The notes below the pieces were generated by a model that was given only the letters and a program-made list of their open reading frames with translations, was not told the DNA's origin and did no database searches. 64,000 bases of DNA from Mesostigma viride (Eukaryota; Streptophyta; Mesostigmatophyceae; Mesostigmatales; Mesostigmataceae). The stretch covers positions 1,248,976 to 1,312,975 of the forward strand of contig RPFO01000027.1 in NCBI GenBank assembly GCA_009746045.1, given 5' to 3'. A program made the position numbers and the translations under genes. Positions 8,996 to 20,885 of the stretch are shown here, piece after piece (the stretch's first letter is position 1; each line of letters begins with the position of its first letter).

Positions 8996-10448
8996 GGATC
9001 ATAGGAGGGTAAACGGGGGTCTTTGTGCAGAGAAGGATGTTGATTAAGCAATCTCTGGGCTAGCTGGGAATGGCAAGATAGGAATACTAAAATAGTAGTA
9101 AGATATGAACAGTAGCTAGGACATGTGAGATAGGAATGGAGAAAATGACGAGACTAGAAGAAACTAGAAGAGAATGTTGGCGTAGAGCACACTATAGAAC
9201 CTAGGAATTGTTTATAATAAGGTCAACATCATACAGTACGTATACAACATAGGTGCTACATACAAGGCTAATGATAAGAAACATGACTATCAAGCAATCT
9301 ATCAAACAGACAAACACAAAAGATGGACGCCTCAAAGACACGCCTGCTGCAATGCATCTACAAGGAGTGCGTGTCAATTACTTGGCTTTGACACTATCGT
9401 TGGGAAAGTTAACGCTGTTGCCTTGCCAACCAAAAGACGATGAAATTCCCAAAATTCTTCCTAGGCAGTTCAGCTCTCTTCAACGCAAGAGAACAGTGGA
9501 GAAGAGCCCTCTTCAAAGCAAGAGTACATGGGACACGGGCCGCCCAGGCTCCCAGGCCAACACCCAGCCGGCCTGAAGAAACAGGCTTAACGTGCAAGAT
9601 GTGCAGCCTCAGACTGAGAGAAGCACCTCCACGACGGCCTCCTTAGATGAACCAGCAACACCCTGCCCAAACTAAACCCCGGATGGCGTATGTAACATAC
9701 AGGAATTCAGGAAGATTGCCACTGCTTGACCGGAAGGGGTCACCAATGGCATAAATGCAGTGCACTAATATGCAGGTAAAAACTGGGTGTCCAGGGCAGA
9801 TGCATGTTAGTAAACGAAATCACTAAGCAACTACGGATATAGAGACGGACATTTTTTGGCCATAACTTTCATTGAGTGCTACGCCACCCACCTTCCAAAA
9901 GCGTGGGAATCCTCGAGCGTCGCCGCCCAGTCGTTCGCAACGGTATTTGCTTGGAAATAAAGCGCACGGGGGAATGATGAGGCAGCCAAATGTGGAACAG
10001 GGCGCGTTGTTGTTCGCCACAACAGACTGTACAAAATATGCTGTGACCGCAGCGCAGCCGCCTCATGAATTCCCTCGGAAGTCCGTGACTTGAGGTTTGC
10101 AGCCTGGGCGCCGAACCGCCATTAACGTATTCATTACCGGACCTGCACTGTGAATCTGTGAAATTACTGCGATATTGCGAAGACCGTTACAGTCATTCAC
10201 GCCTTAAGTTGGGTTCGAGGTTTTTGAGGGGGTCAACCCAACTTAAGGCGTGAACCCAACTTAAGGCGTGAATGACTCTACTAAATTCTACTAATTTAAA
10301 CTGAAGGTACTTAAACATACTATTCTAAACTACTTTGAACTTCGAATCCCGAAATCCTATCCGACCCAACTTAAGGCGTGAACACAACTTAAGGGGAGGG
10401 TCCCATGCTAGACCCCCTAAAACTATCCTGATCTTATGGAATAACATG
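8996..10448. other. No gene recognised; one long inverted repeat
   Basis: No conserved coding sequence was seen. At 10196-10275 the sequence TCATTCACGCCTTAAGTTGG is followed about 35 bp later by its reverse complement, with an extra direct copy of the CCCAACTTAAGGCGTGAA arm. Another direct copy lies near 10364-10383. Such a palindrome could form a hairpin. Element A begins at 10454. Confidence 0.6.
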
Positions 10449-10453
10449 CAGGG

Positions 10454-11115
10454 TGTTACGTGCCAACCCAGGTCCCTAGCCTGAGTGACGTAGCGAAAGA
10501 TCCTCCATGCCGGAATTAGGAATAATCAAGGTAGCCTAATGCAGATTGCGCGTCACGACGGAGGTCGTGAGATATCTGGCATCGCGGCTTGACGCCAAGC
10601 TAATTGATACACACTTATAATGGCTAGCAAGACCAATTACAAATGGATAGTTGCCCCAGGTTTAATGTGTAGGCGTCATCGCACTTATCATTCATCAAAC
10701 CAAGAGGACGAGACTCTCGTCCTCGGACCAATTTCACCTAGGTCCGCCACCAAGCTGGCAAAGGGCGCCGACATGGCGCCGACCTTCCTAAGCATGCAGT
10801 CCACACAAGATCTCGGGTCGACATCGACCCTCACCTACAGAATCCACGCATGAGTACAATATCTCAACCAGCTATAAAGTACGCAGCGCGGCGCGACTGC
10901 ACCGGCCCCTAGAAGATCGCATACAACAGCCTAGGCCCAAAATAACTGGCCCGAATCACACAAACTATCATAGTTCCATACAAAAGTCCTGACTAAGGGA
11001 CGATTCCCAAATTAAGTCCCGAAATAAGTCCCAAAGTCCTACGGACTATGACAACAAGCCAAAGTATATAATTTATTCCATTGTTGCGTCCGTCCTAAAG
11101 GGCCGGCACGCAACA
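10454..11115 (-). repeat. Element A 3' LTR
   Basis: This LTR has TGTTACGTGCC at its left end and GGCACGCAACA at its right end, an imperfect inverted terminus, and is duplicated at 25254-25915. The 77-codon plus-strand ORF within both LTRs follows from their identity and is not evidence of a gene. Confidence 0.95.
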
Positions 11116-11129
11116 CTCCTCCCCCCCAC
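11116..11129 (-). other. Element A polypurine tract
   Basis: In minus sense GTGGGGGGGAGGAG directly precedes the LTR start TGTTGCGTGCC. This is the usual position of the plus-strand primer. Confidence 0.75.
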
Positions 11130-11632
11130 GGGGGTCGGTAGTCCCTACCGTACAAGAGTCACTGGGAAAAGAAACAAGTATGCTACACTACTATAAGAGT
11201 ACTATGTCCCAACCCCGGTTCACCCGCGGGTTAGTAATACCAGTTCCTCTAGAGGTTGATACACAGGACCAACCCTGACGTAGTAGCATGAAACAGGATG
11301 ACAGGATCATTCCGCTATCCGTCATAAAACTCGCACAACCATCTCAGCGACCGCCATTGTTGGCGCGCCGATCCACTGGAGCCACCTTAGGGGGCGCCAC
11401 CGCGTGCCCTATCCCATCCACATAATAATGCACAGTCCATGTAATCCCGCTCAACCAGTCCTGAGGTCCTGAGCAGCCTCAAACTTCATGAAATGTTGAC
11501 CATAGGGGTACTATGTCCCAGCCCTTGTGCACCAACGGGCCAGTGAAACCAGGTCCCCCCAGACTTGCCACGCAAGAAGGGCAACTCTTTATATAGCCAA
11601 TCGCCGGGATTGTCAGCAGGAGGGAATATTTT
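11130..11632. other. Element A 3' region, no coding sequence recognised
   Basis: About 500 bp of internal sequence next to the polypurine tract. No open frame with recognisable motifs was seen. Confidence 0.5.
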
Positions 11633-12430
11633 TCATGCATACAACTTGATGATCAGGCCGACGAGGTGGCCAGTCATGTATCCCGTCCAGCCGAAACCCA
11701 GCCTTGCAGCGCGACTGATGCGCGTAATCACATGACGATTAAGAAGTACTACTAGTAGCGTAGACGACGGTGAGGCACAGCATGCAGTGCAGACCCCATG
11801 CTCAGAAGCGAGGGCGTGCACCAGAAGAAACTGATCCATTGCCTCACTACCGACAGTTGTACGCTTCCTCTCAAATACAGGCGCGCCGTGAGCCAACCGA
11901 CCATGCAACGTGGCCGTCCCTGGCCGCCACTGGAGTAGCTGTATAGAGGGGGAAGCCCTAGCGTGGCCGCTAGAGTGCGCCTCCCTTGCACCTGCGAACG
12001 CATGCAGGTGCCCGCAAGGCTCTAGTGTGTCCACTAGAGTGCGCCCCGCCGTCTCTATCCAGCGCGGGAAACAGTCAAAGTCGATCAAAACCGGAAACTT
12101 GTATAATATGGCACGTGCAGTGCCCAAAACTAGCAGGGCCCCAGCGTGTCCACTGGAGTGCGCCCTGCCAACTCCTCCACGAAGCTGCAGTACTTTAGTC
12201 ACAACACCACTCCGGCCGACGTGCATAGACCGGAGCAGTCGCCGGTCCCCGCATTCCTTACTGCCAATGTGCCTGAACTCCACCGCAAGCGGGGGAAAAC
12301 TCCTCAGCTCGCAGTCACACCCTCCGTGACACTTGCACAGCAAGAGCACGGTTGATGTTTGCGCAGGCCCATATGCATTTGATGCTCGAGGCCGCCGACG
12401 TGGACTGCATAGCGCCCGCAATGCCCGCAC
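11633..12430 (-). CDS. Hypothetical ORF in the 3' half of element A
   Basis: This is a 265-codon frame of unknown function, placed where B and C carry pol and ORF3. It has a Cys-rich patch (LLCKCHGGCDC) near residue 32 and repeated AHSSGHA motifs, and it ends in a hydrophobic stretch. A second Cys cluster (ALCKCGHC) lies just upstream in another frame. It bears a faint resemblance to the PLCACGDC..CTGC cluster of ORF3 in element B, so a decayed ORF3 remnant is possible. No RT or integrase motif occurs. It may not be a real protein. Confidence 0.25.
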   Translation of the reverse strand: MRALRALCSPRRRPRASNAYGPAQTSTVLLLCKCHGGCDCELRSFPPLAVEFRHIGSKECGDRRLLRSMHVGRSGVVTKVLQLRGGVGRAHSSGHAGALLVLGTARAILYKFPVLIDFDCFPRWIETAGRTLVDTLEPCGHLHAFAGAREAHSSGHARASPSIQLLQWRPGTATLHGRLAHGAPVFERKRTTVGSEAMDQFLLVHALASEHGVCTACCASPSSTLLVVLLNRHVITRISRAARLGFGWTGYMTGHLVGLIIKLYA

Positions 12431-14426
12431 TTACACAATGCACTGGACAGGTCGGGGAGTGACACGCCTTGCAGGAACTGTCGTATAACAGTAACGTTGC
12501 CCCTGCAAGACACCGTGCTGCTCATGGAGTAGGGCCGACGCTACCCCGCAGTCCCAAACAAGAGCTCCTCGGGCTCGATCGCGCCAAGCACACAGGTGCT
12601 CAAGCACATACAGCGATCGTGGACCGGGTCAATGCCGCGCACGACCGATCACTGCCTGTCCACCCCGCTTGACTGTCTTGCCCAGGATCCCCATTCCCGC
12701 AACACAAACACGCCCTAATGTGTGCAGTCTCCACCGCGCATCGCCACATCCCCCACTCGAAGCTTAAAGGCCTCTCACCACCCCTGTACCCGTGCATGGC
12801 CATGGGGTATAGTACATTTTGCCGCCCACACAGCCCGCCCGCCATGCACATTGAACGCCATGCTCTGAGTCCCTCATCCATGCAACCTCATAGGCGCGCG
12901 GACACGAGCCACTTGCCAATCACGCTCGATCGGCCTCCACCAGTGGTGCAAGGAACAACTCCCTACCGGGCTCAGCCCACAGGAGGGACGCGAACACTGC
13001 GCGATGGTAGCCATGCGCAGGGTCGCGGGCAGTGACTAGGTGCTCAGACTCCAGCAGCTCGATCATGCCTGCCTCTCAGTCATCGGGTCGCCGTTACAGT
13101 CCCCGTGACTCGCCCTCGACGGCCAGATCCCGCACGTCCCATGTACCTCAGTGCTCTGCCATGGCTCAGCGCGCGTCAGCGCCGGGTCCGCTCAGAGCGG
13201 ATGTACCGGCCCAATGCAGTGATACCGGGTGTTACTCGGACACCGGCAGTCTGCGGGGCGACAGCGCCACATCATGTGGCATCGGCACCATGCACACGCA
13301 CTGTTGAGGCGGTGAGACAATGACCGGACACTGCCACCGGCTTCTGATGCAACCACGACCGGCACCAGTGCAACCAGTGCAACCACGACCGGCTGGGTCA
13401 TCCACCACTACTGCCGGCAGTACGTGCTGTCGCCATGCAACTGCACCGTGCCCGCATAGGCTTGCAGCCCCGGGGGCCCCTACTCCCGACAGTCGCGGCG
13501 GACGCGGGCGCGCACTGCATGCACGGGTACTCGAGCCCGGGAGTGCCCTGACCCAGCTAGGCGTCGACTCAATGCCGGAGTAGCCAATTGGTTGGCTACC
13601 GACAATTCAACAAGGTGCAGTACATCTGTTTGCCGGCCGACCACGATTCAATACAGGCTCCACCATGCCTGATCGCCCAGTCACATCGGGGTTGCAACAG
13701 CCTCCATGCACCGTGCCGTCTCCATGCACCGTGCCGCACTAGTGAAATTAATCACGTGCGGGTGCGCGAGAAGCCATGCACGTCCCTCACGCGCCCGGAA
13801 GTCAGGGAGCCGTGACTCATAGCCGCCAGCCGGAAGGCTCCCTATAATAATACTTGGCCGCATGCCATGGGACTCCGCGTCCGTTGGTCACTCGGGACGC
13901 GACGTGCAGTCAGGCCGTAGCTTGGGGTCGCTGGCACTCGCTGCCGAATCCGGCATCCCGCGCGGAGATGCCTCGGTACGGACGCCTTAGTAGAAGAATC
14001 ATCAAGCATCCGGTGAGCCCATGTCCAAAAAGACCAGGACCATGTGCACATGCGGTGCTGAGTGCCTGACGTGGTCCTCTTCGGGACGACCCGTTCAAGC
14101 CCACCACCAATTGCAGATTATCCCATAGAGAATATAGCATAGAGAAAATATATTATATAGAAAATAGAGAATATCGAAAATATATAATATCCGCACGCTG
14201 GCGCATCGACCCCTGGCATGGCAGTAGAAGGGTCGTCGGATCCACGCGCGGCTGCGCTGGATTCCTACATCTATAGATGGCCGGCTCGCTCCAAAGCCGA
14301 ACCGTGCCGATCATACAGGAGCTAGATGATATAATTAAGAAGAGTATGGTATCATAAAGAAGTGGACCAGTACAAGTACTTAGTAGATAAAAGGTAGGTA
14401 TAGTAAAGAAGTATATGGTATTAATA
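12431..14426. other. Element A interior without recognised genes
   Basis: About 2 kb where pol would be expected. Frames on both strands are short and low in recognisable motifs, with many small direct repeats such as GGCACCAGTGCAACCA and CCATGCACCGTGCCG. I see no RT, RNase H or integrase signature on either strand. Confidence 0.5.
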
Positions 14427-14575
14427 TTAGTAGCCCTCTGGTTTCATACGCCCTGCGACCCCTCCCCTTCCCCCGGGGACGACGCGGCCACGCGATCGTC
14501 CAATTACTGCCAAGGAGTCAAGGATGCTGGACCGCCGGGCGCTCGTGTGTAATGCTATGTGCCCTATACTCGCTG

Positions 14576-14923
14576 TCAGGGCACCAAAAGGAACCATCGG
14601 GAAACCAAACAACTCGCCGGCGCACGCGAATGTCCACATCCTGCGCGTCCAAAGTCGAGCCCAATGATGATGTCCGCTGCGCCCAGCGGTGCGATGGTCG
14701 CAGCCAGGTCGAACGGGGTGCCTTGCAGCACACCTTTGATATCTGCCCGACCGGGCGATTGGTGTTGGCGACCATCCGAGTGGGTCAGATGCACGGCCGT
14801 CCGGTGTGGGGGGCTGGGCGTCAGGCCCAGCCGGCGCACCAGTGCCGCGTTGATGAAGGACGTGGAAGCGCCTGTGACGACCAAAAACTTGGCATCCATG
14901 ACGGTTGGTTGGCCGTGTCTCAA
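14576..14923 (-). pseudogene. Retroviral-type aspartic protease fragment, catalytic Asp changed
   Basis: The frame reads FLVVTGASTSFINAALVRRL and later APLGAADIIIGLDF, closely parallel to the protease of element B (FMVDTGASTSFINEALARR, APLGAADIIIGIDW). The active-site triplet is VTG instead of DTG, because the expected GAC codon is GTC (about 14879-14881). Retropepsins need this Asp, so the domain should be inactive. After GLDF the frame diverges from element B (shift), and no RT follows. The frame opens about 500 bp after the end of gag. Confidence 0.8.
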
Positions 14924-15454
14924 TATATTATTACATTCTCATATATAAAATATCCCATTACCGCCAACGGTACCCTATATAAAACCACTAGTGCTAGACG
15001 CCTAATAGTAATTTCCCATTACCGCCAACGGCGTCTATGCACGGGGTCCGTGTATGATTCCAAACACCCCCCTTACTGCTGATAGCATGATAACAGGGTG
15101 ACCTGCTACGGTGCAGGACCAATGCACCCTTCGTACTACTGACATCATGATAACAGGGTGACCTGCTACTGTGCAGGACCAATGCACCCTTGGTATTTGG
15201 TACAGATGTGGGGCAAAACAGACACCCCCCCTTGCCCTACACAGGTGGGCATTCTCAGAATGGCTAAGGTGGCCAGCCACTAGGACTGGAAAAGCGCACC
15301 GGACTGAACATATTATAAAAATATAATTATTAGTTAAATATACTAATATAATAATATATATTATAGTATACTCCCAGCGGCAAACTCGTAACCGGCCACT
15401 GCTGGTGACTCAAAGGTCGCACGCTGTCCGGAGGCTAGTCGGTGAGCCTCGATC
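14924..15454. repeat. Spacer between protease and gag of element A, with a 60-bp tandem duplication
   Basis: Two copies with an exact 60-bp period lie at about 15073-15192 and contain ATGATAACAGGGTGACCTGC. The flanks are AT-rich (15300-15365). No coding sequence was recognised. In B the protease follows gag directly, so this spacer looks inserted. Confidence 0.7.
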
Positions 15455-16704
15455 TCATTGACCGCGCGCAGCACGCCCTTGGTAGAACTCATCGCGGGCG
15501 GCCGCGGCTGCTGGTGCTGAGTCGTGAACTGCCGGGCCTGCTGGCGCCCGCTCGTCCGCGTTGCGGGGCTTGTCCCTTGGGCCGGAGGAGTCCGGGCGAC
15601 TGCCGAACGCCGGGCCTGAAAACCTGGGCTCGGTCTCCCCCGTGCCACGTCCAGCGTGCCTGCTACGGAGTTTGGGGCAGTCGCGCCTGAGGTGACCCAC
15701 CTCAAAGCACATGAAGCAACGGGCTTTACTCGCGTCGATGGCGTTGAGGCCATGGTCAACGTTCCCGTCCTCCAGGTCATCAAGGGAGTCATCGTTCTCC
15801 TCGCCGTCGTGCGGGGGACCTGATCGGAAGAAACGACGCACCGATGGTGCGCGCCCGCGAGCCACGACGTCGGCCACCTGCAGAAGATACCGCTGGATTT
15901 TCAGGATATCCCACTCATCCCAGGGGACCTCAGCGTAGTGCTTCAGTACCTCATCCTGCAGCTCGGGACTGAGGGCCTCAATGAACCGGATCTTGTACTC
16001 GTACCAGGTCATGTCTGTCAGGTAAGCGGCGGTGGACTCAAACTTGGATAGGAACTCGCGGTACGGAGTGGCTCCCTGGCGCAGCTTGCCGAATGCGAGT
16101 CGCTCGTGGATTACAACATCTGGGGGCACCAGCTTGCAGCGCACCCGGTCCATCAGCTCCTCCACGGTTTGCGGGTACGATTGGGATGCGATGCTCTCAC
16201 AATTTAGGATGCTCACCACCGAGGGGTCCATGCAGGTGTTGACGACATGCGGAATGAGATCGCAGGTGGCCAGTTTCCCAACTGTGGTGGTTACACCAGA
16301 CGGTATACTGCTGTTGCCACATGCGCCCCCATTCGTCAATCTCCCGCGGTTTCATGTCCGCGTGCAGCTTGGGAACATTCTTGAACGTGGGCATCGGTGG
16401 GGCCTTCACCGTATTAGGCTTGGGCCCACCGACCTCCCGGTAGGCGATGGAGCCGAAGGCTGGAGGCTGCGACCGGGGGAGAGATCCGGATCTGGTCGGC
16501 GTACCGTACGTCCGCCGCACCTGTACCGACGAGGGGTGTTCATACCCCGGGCCATCCAAGGCCACTCTGCTGAAATTCAGGTTGCTGACGACCGCTGGCG
16601 AGTGAACCATGCTGCTGCTCTGCCCCCGAGGTTGCTGCAGTTGATGCTGCGGTTGCTGCTGCTGCTGCGGTAGTTGATGCTGCTGCTGCGGTTGCTGCTG
16701 CTGC

Positions 16705-16741
<37 letters not shown>

Positions 16742-17096
16742 AACCCTGCTGCTGCTGCTGCTCGGCCGCCGTTGCTGCTGCTGGAAACCCTGCTGCGGGC
16801 TGCGGCTGCTGTTGCTGCTGCTGCCGTTGCTGCTGCTGGAAACCCTGCTGGAGCATCTCCTGGCTGCGCCCGTCCCCCCCTTGTTCCACCCTGGAGTCTG
16901 GACTGTCATCATCTGATGAATCTCTGCGGCCCTGGTCTCTAGATCGTGGGGAGCCTTCCGCAGGTCTCTCCATGACCTCACCTGTACCTGTCCCTACTTG
17001 GACGTGCGGTGGTACCTCTACCACCTCTATACCTTGCTCGTGGTTGTCTACCTGTCCTATCTCTCTGTTGACAGGTTCTCTCCGTCTTCGTGGCAT
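15455..17096 (-). pseudogene. Element A gag, polyQ-rich, one frameshift
   Basis: Two overlapping frames (17096-16197 and 16339-15455) together make one Gag. The first starts MPRRRREPVNREIG, has long polyglutamine tracts and ends with VKAPPMPTFKNVPKL..PREIDEW. The second continues CMDPSVVSILNCESIAS, then HERLAFGKLRQGATPYREFL, and ends with a CCHC zinc knuckle CFMCFEVGHLRRDC. Every block has a direct counterpart in element B gag. The shift lies near 16270, where one frame reads out into ..GHLRSHSACR. It may be a real lesion or a sequence error. The role is assembly of the virus-like particle and RNA packaging. Confidence 0.85.
16600..16860 (-). repeat. CAG/CTG trinucleotide tract encoding polyQ
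   Basis: Interrupted CTG repeats on the plus strand (CAG on the coding minus strand) encode glutamine runs in the N-terminal half of element A gag. The longest pure run is near 16707-16738. Confidence 0.9.
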
Positions 17097-17184
17097 GATG
17101 CTCGTACCGATACCTTACACTGCAGGCAACACCTCCCCAGTGAGAGAGAGAGAGAGAGAAAGAGAGCAACCACGTACTATATAT

Positions 17185-20100
17185 CTGAAATAAGCGCCTG
17201 CCGGCCCGGCTAGGGAGACGCCGCAGGCCCCACGTCCTGCCTTTGCTGGCGCCGCTCCCCGCCACTCAGCGCCCGCCGACGGCCTTCACCGGTGTGCCGT
17301 GCTGCTTCCCACGGGGTCCCCGTGTGCTGGTGTGTTCCACAACCGTAACCTCCTCTGCCAGCACCTTCGCGCTGTGCACCCCGATCTCGGCGCGGCGGAT
17401 CTGCAGGCCATGAGCTGTTACCGGTGCCCGGAAGCTCACTGCCAGCGGGTGTACTCCATTCACGGGCGCGCTCAGCACGCGCGCGCCTGTGTTGCTCAAC
17501 GGCCCCTCAACCGGCCAGCAGTCCCGGCCCCCTCCCCCCCTCCCGCCTCGGCTCCCACCGGCTCCCAGCCCCCGCCGCCCGACTACTCGGCCAGTTGGCG
17601 TTGGCTTGACACGGTTCCCTGGGATGCATGCGCCATCAACCCGACGTCTACCCTGACCGACCTCCCCCACCGCGCGCGTAGCCTTTTCGCGCAATGTGCA
17701 ATCGTTTCTCTCCGGCGCATGCACGCCGCTCCGGACGACCCGCTGGGCTTTAAACTGCACATGGTGACCCCCCGCCTGCTCCTCACCCCTCTCGGGCGTG
17801 GTGTGCGCGGCCTCCAGGGTGCGGTTATTGCCCGTTGCCGACGCTTTCTGCAGGGGGACTGGGAGGGGCTGTTTGGCGTGCCGCCCCCGCGCACGGCCCG
17901 GCTGTCGGGGGAGGTCAACTTCGAGCGGGTGGCCGCCGACGTCATCCGCCTCGTCCGCGAGGGGCAGCTCAGCCGGGCCATGACCCGCTTGGAAATGGCC
18001 AAGCTGGCCCCCGCCAATGCGGCTACCCTGGCGGCCTTGGAGGCTCTTCACCCTGCGGAGCCCGGATTCCAGCTGCCCGTGCCGGACCCCCTGCCGGCCC
18101 CCCTCCGGCTGGACCGCGACTGCTTCCTGGAGGTGATGCGTGCGGTCCCGCGGGCTTCCTCTACCGGGCCGTCGGGCTGGCGCTACGAGCACTTGGAGGT
18201 CCTGGTGGGGCATGGGGGCGAGGACATTCTCTTTGACACCCTCATTGACCTGGCGGCTGGTCGCGTTCCTCCCGCTGCGCGCGAGTGGTTAGCGGGCGCT
18301 CGCCTCCTCGCTCTGCTCAAGGGTGTCTTGCCCCCCCCGAGGGCAAGGTGCGCCCGATCGCCTGCGGTGAGGTGCTCCGCAAGCTCGTGGGCAAAGTGAT
18401 CTGCCGCCAAAAGGCGCCCGAGCTCCGTGCCTTTTTCTGCCCGCCCCTCGCAGCGGGTGAGACCTCGGTGGCGGCCCAGCTGGGGGTGACGACTCCAGGC
18501 GGGGCGGATATCCTCATCCATTCGGTGCAGGCCTACCTCGAGGCCCACCCCACCCACGCTGTCGTCAAGGTCGACTGCCACAACGCGTTCAACAGTCTGT
18601 CCCGCGCCAGCATGTTTGCGGCCGTCATGGAGTCCTTCGAGGACTTGTACGCTTGGACAGCCGTGTGCTACGGCCAGCCCGGCCAACTGGTTCACATCAT
18701 GGAGGACGGCACTCGCGGCGGCCTGCTGTCGCGGTCGGGCACCCAGCAAGGGGACCCCCTGGGACCCCTGTACTTTGCCGCCCCCCTCCAGGGTTGCCTC
18801 CAAGCGGTCCATGCTGCCCACCCGGCAGTCGCTATTCAGGCCTACTTGGATGATATCTACCTTCTGGGCCCTGTGCCGGACACCACCGCGGCTCTGCTGG
18901 CACTGCAGACCGCGGTGGCCGACATCAACCTCCAGTTGACCCTGGCCAAGTGCGCGGTGTACTCGCCCCAAGGTGATTGCTCCGGCTTTCCGCCCCAGCT
19001 CTTGGGCCGGGACGAGCGCCTCCATGGGTTGGATGTCCTCGGCGTTCCGGTTGGCGACCCCGCGTTTGTCATCGATGCTCTGCGGGCCGCCCTCGAGGCA
19101 CGCACTGAGGTACTGCCCTTGATTGCGCGCCTTCATGATTCGCAGACCAAGGGTCTGCTTCTGTGGTTTTGCGCTCACCCTCGCGTCGTTCACTGGCTCC
19201 GGGGCGCTCTTCCGGCTCAGGTCCGGCTGGCCGCCGAGGGCCACGACGAACGCATCCAGTCGGCCTTGGCGCAGCTGGTCCCGGGCCCCGACCTCCCGCC
19301 ACATGCTATTCGCATTGCCTCCCTGCCTGCACGGATGGGTGGCTGCGGTCTGACTCGTGCCGCCCGGCTGGCCCCAGCAGCATTTTTGGGCTCCGTCGCT
19401 CAGTCGTGGGCGGAAAGCTGCCGGCTCCTGCCCCTTTTGGCAACGGCAGCGCCTGACCTCCTGGACCCCAGCAGCCCTTTGCCCTTCGTCACCGCCATCC
19501 AGGAGGCCTATGCTGAGATCCAGCAGGCCTGTTCTCCCGTCCGTGCCGCTCAGGCGGTACAGCGCCACCTCCCTCGCGGCACTCCCTCGGTCGCCTCCGT
19601 TCAATCTCCCGCCGCATTCCCTGCTCGCGTCATCGATAAACACCAGAAAACCTACGCGGGTATTCTGCACACGGCTGATTGGATTGCTCTTTTCGGGGAC
19701 CTCAACGCCCAGGGACGTGCGTGGCTGTTCTCGCTTTCCTTGCGGAGTGTGGGCTCGGCGTACCTTCGTGCTCTTCCCATGGCCCCCCCATTCGCCTTGG
19801 CTCCCAGCCACTACTCGGTGGCGCTCCGGCACCAGCTATTTGCCCCGCAGCCTCTTGTTCCGGCCGGGCGGCCTTGTGGTAGCTGTGGGCAGCCGCTGGA
19901 TCCCACGGGGACTCACTACCTTGCCTGCATGGGGGGCCAACAGAATCAGAATTGGTATTTGTATTTGCACACTGTCCTCCTGACGGTGGTGCTCGCCATG
20001 ATTCGGTCGGTTTTCCCCCACGCGAACATCCGGTCCGAGGATGCGGATGGCGCTGCCTTCTATTCCCCCAACCACCGGCCTGACATCGTGGTGCTGGACT

Positions 20101-20628
20101 TTGAGGGGGGTGGCCGGCATCTGCTTATTGACGTTTCGGTGGCGCGGCCCTTGGCTCTTAGCCACGTGGCTGGGGCCTCCCTCACGGCAGGTTACACGGC
20201 GGACCGGGCGGAGCGGGCCAAGCTCCTGGCCTACGGCGACGTCGGGCACCATCGTGTGGTGCCCTTTGTCCTGGAGGAGTTTGGGGCCATGGGGCCCCTG
20301 ACCTCCGCCTTCTTCAAGGAGTGTTGCCGGCTCCGGGAGGACCGGCTGGACCTGGAGGGCCAGCGGGCCCCATGGTCGGCGCGGACCTGGACGTCATATT
20401 GGCGTCAGCGCTTGTCGGTGGCGCTGACTCGGGCCATGGCTGACATCATGCTCCGCCGTACGCGGGCTGATTTTGCGGTGCAGCAGGGCTATTAGGTTCC
20501 TCCCGTTAGGCGTTTCCATTGGTCTTATCGTAGTATAGAGCTTTGACATGGCTCTGTATATAGGTTTATAGCTGGGCGTTTGCTTTGGTTTGAGTGATTT
20601 CACTCTGCTGTAAGTAATTATATTTTTA
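17185..20628 (+). mobile_element. LINE copy 1 (REL-endonuclease non-LTR retrotransposon), near full length
   Basis: This non-LTR element is inserted in the leader of element A, between the end of the HBD ORF and the gag start. The 3' end was placed by comparison with copy 2 (55436-59031), which diverges at the same point after GTAATTATATTTTTA. The 5' end is set just after a TATATAT that also follows the 3' end, so the target duplication is probably a short TATATAT run and is uncertain. Copy 2 matches it almost base for base over about 1.45 kb, so the family has been active recently. Confidence 0.85.
17299..20495 (+). CDS. LINE polyprotein: zinc finger, reverse transcriptase, CCHC, restriction-like endonuclease (one frameshift)
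   Basis: Two frames (17299-18399 and 18285-20495) form one protein of about 1,060 residues. The N-terminus has Cys/His fingers (CYRCPEAHC..YSIHGRAQH). RT follows with VKVDCHNAFNSL, GTQQGDPLGP and AYLDDIYLLG. Then come a CCHC-like motif (CGSCGQPLD..GTHYLAC, about 19877-19930) and a PD..D endonuclease signature (RPDIVVLDFEG then HLLIDVSVA, about 20078-20140). This order is typical of the R2/CRE/NeSL group, which lacks an N-terminal APE nuclease. The frames meet at a C homopolymer at about 18331-18340, where LLKGVLPPP continues as EGKVRPIACGEVL. The frameshift is a one-base indel and may be a sequence error. Confidence 0.88.
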
Positions 20629-20880
20629 ATATATATATAGGACCTAGTACTATTCCCTAGTAGTAATCCCCTCTATTGTCTGCTAGAGCCAATGGTCAGC
20701 TGGGAGAAGGTAACTGTAACTGCGGTCCCCACCTCCTGACTGCTGTCTCCCTTGCTATGCGTGGGTGGCTTAGAGCATTCACGAGTGGTGTGCAGACCCT
20801 CTGGCAATGGCATATGCTCCCTAACAAACCTATCTGCATCTATGATGTTATCAAACCCCTTCCATCTAGCATTAGAATCC

Positions 20881-20885
20881 CTAGA
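20881..20885. repeat. Target-site duplication of element E (left)
   Basis: CTAGA here is repeated at 24329-24333. Joining the two sides through one copy restores the leader reading frame, which independently confirms the site. Confidence 0.85.

Noticed and set aside
10620-10853. Identical 77-codon ORFs at 10620-10853 and 25420-25653
   Set aside because: Both lie in the same place of the two LTRs of element A, so their identity follows from LTR identity. No protein family is recognised.
16674-16916. Leucine-rich plus-strand ORF opposite element A gag
   Set aside because: It is the complement of the CAG repeat (polyQ on the coding strand) and therefore an artefact.
17266-19832. Long minus-strand ORFs (17266-18213, 18183-19832)
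   Set aside because: They are antisense to the LINE polyprotein, which has clear RT and nuclease motifs; GC-rich codon bias keeps the opposite frame open.
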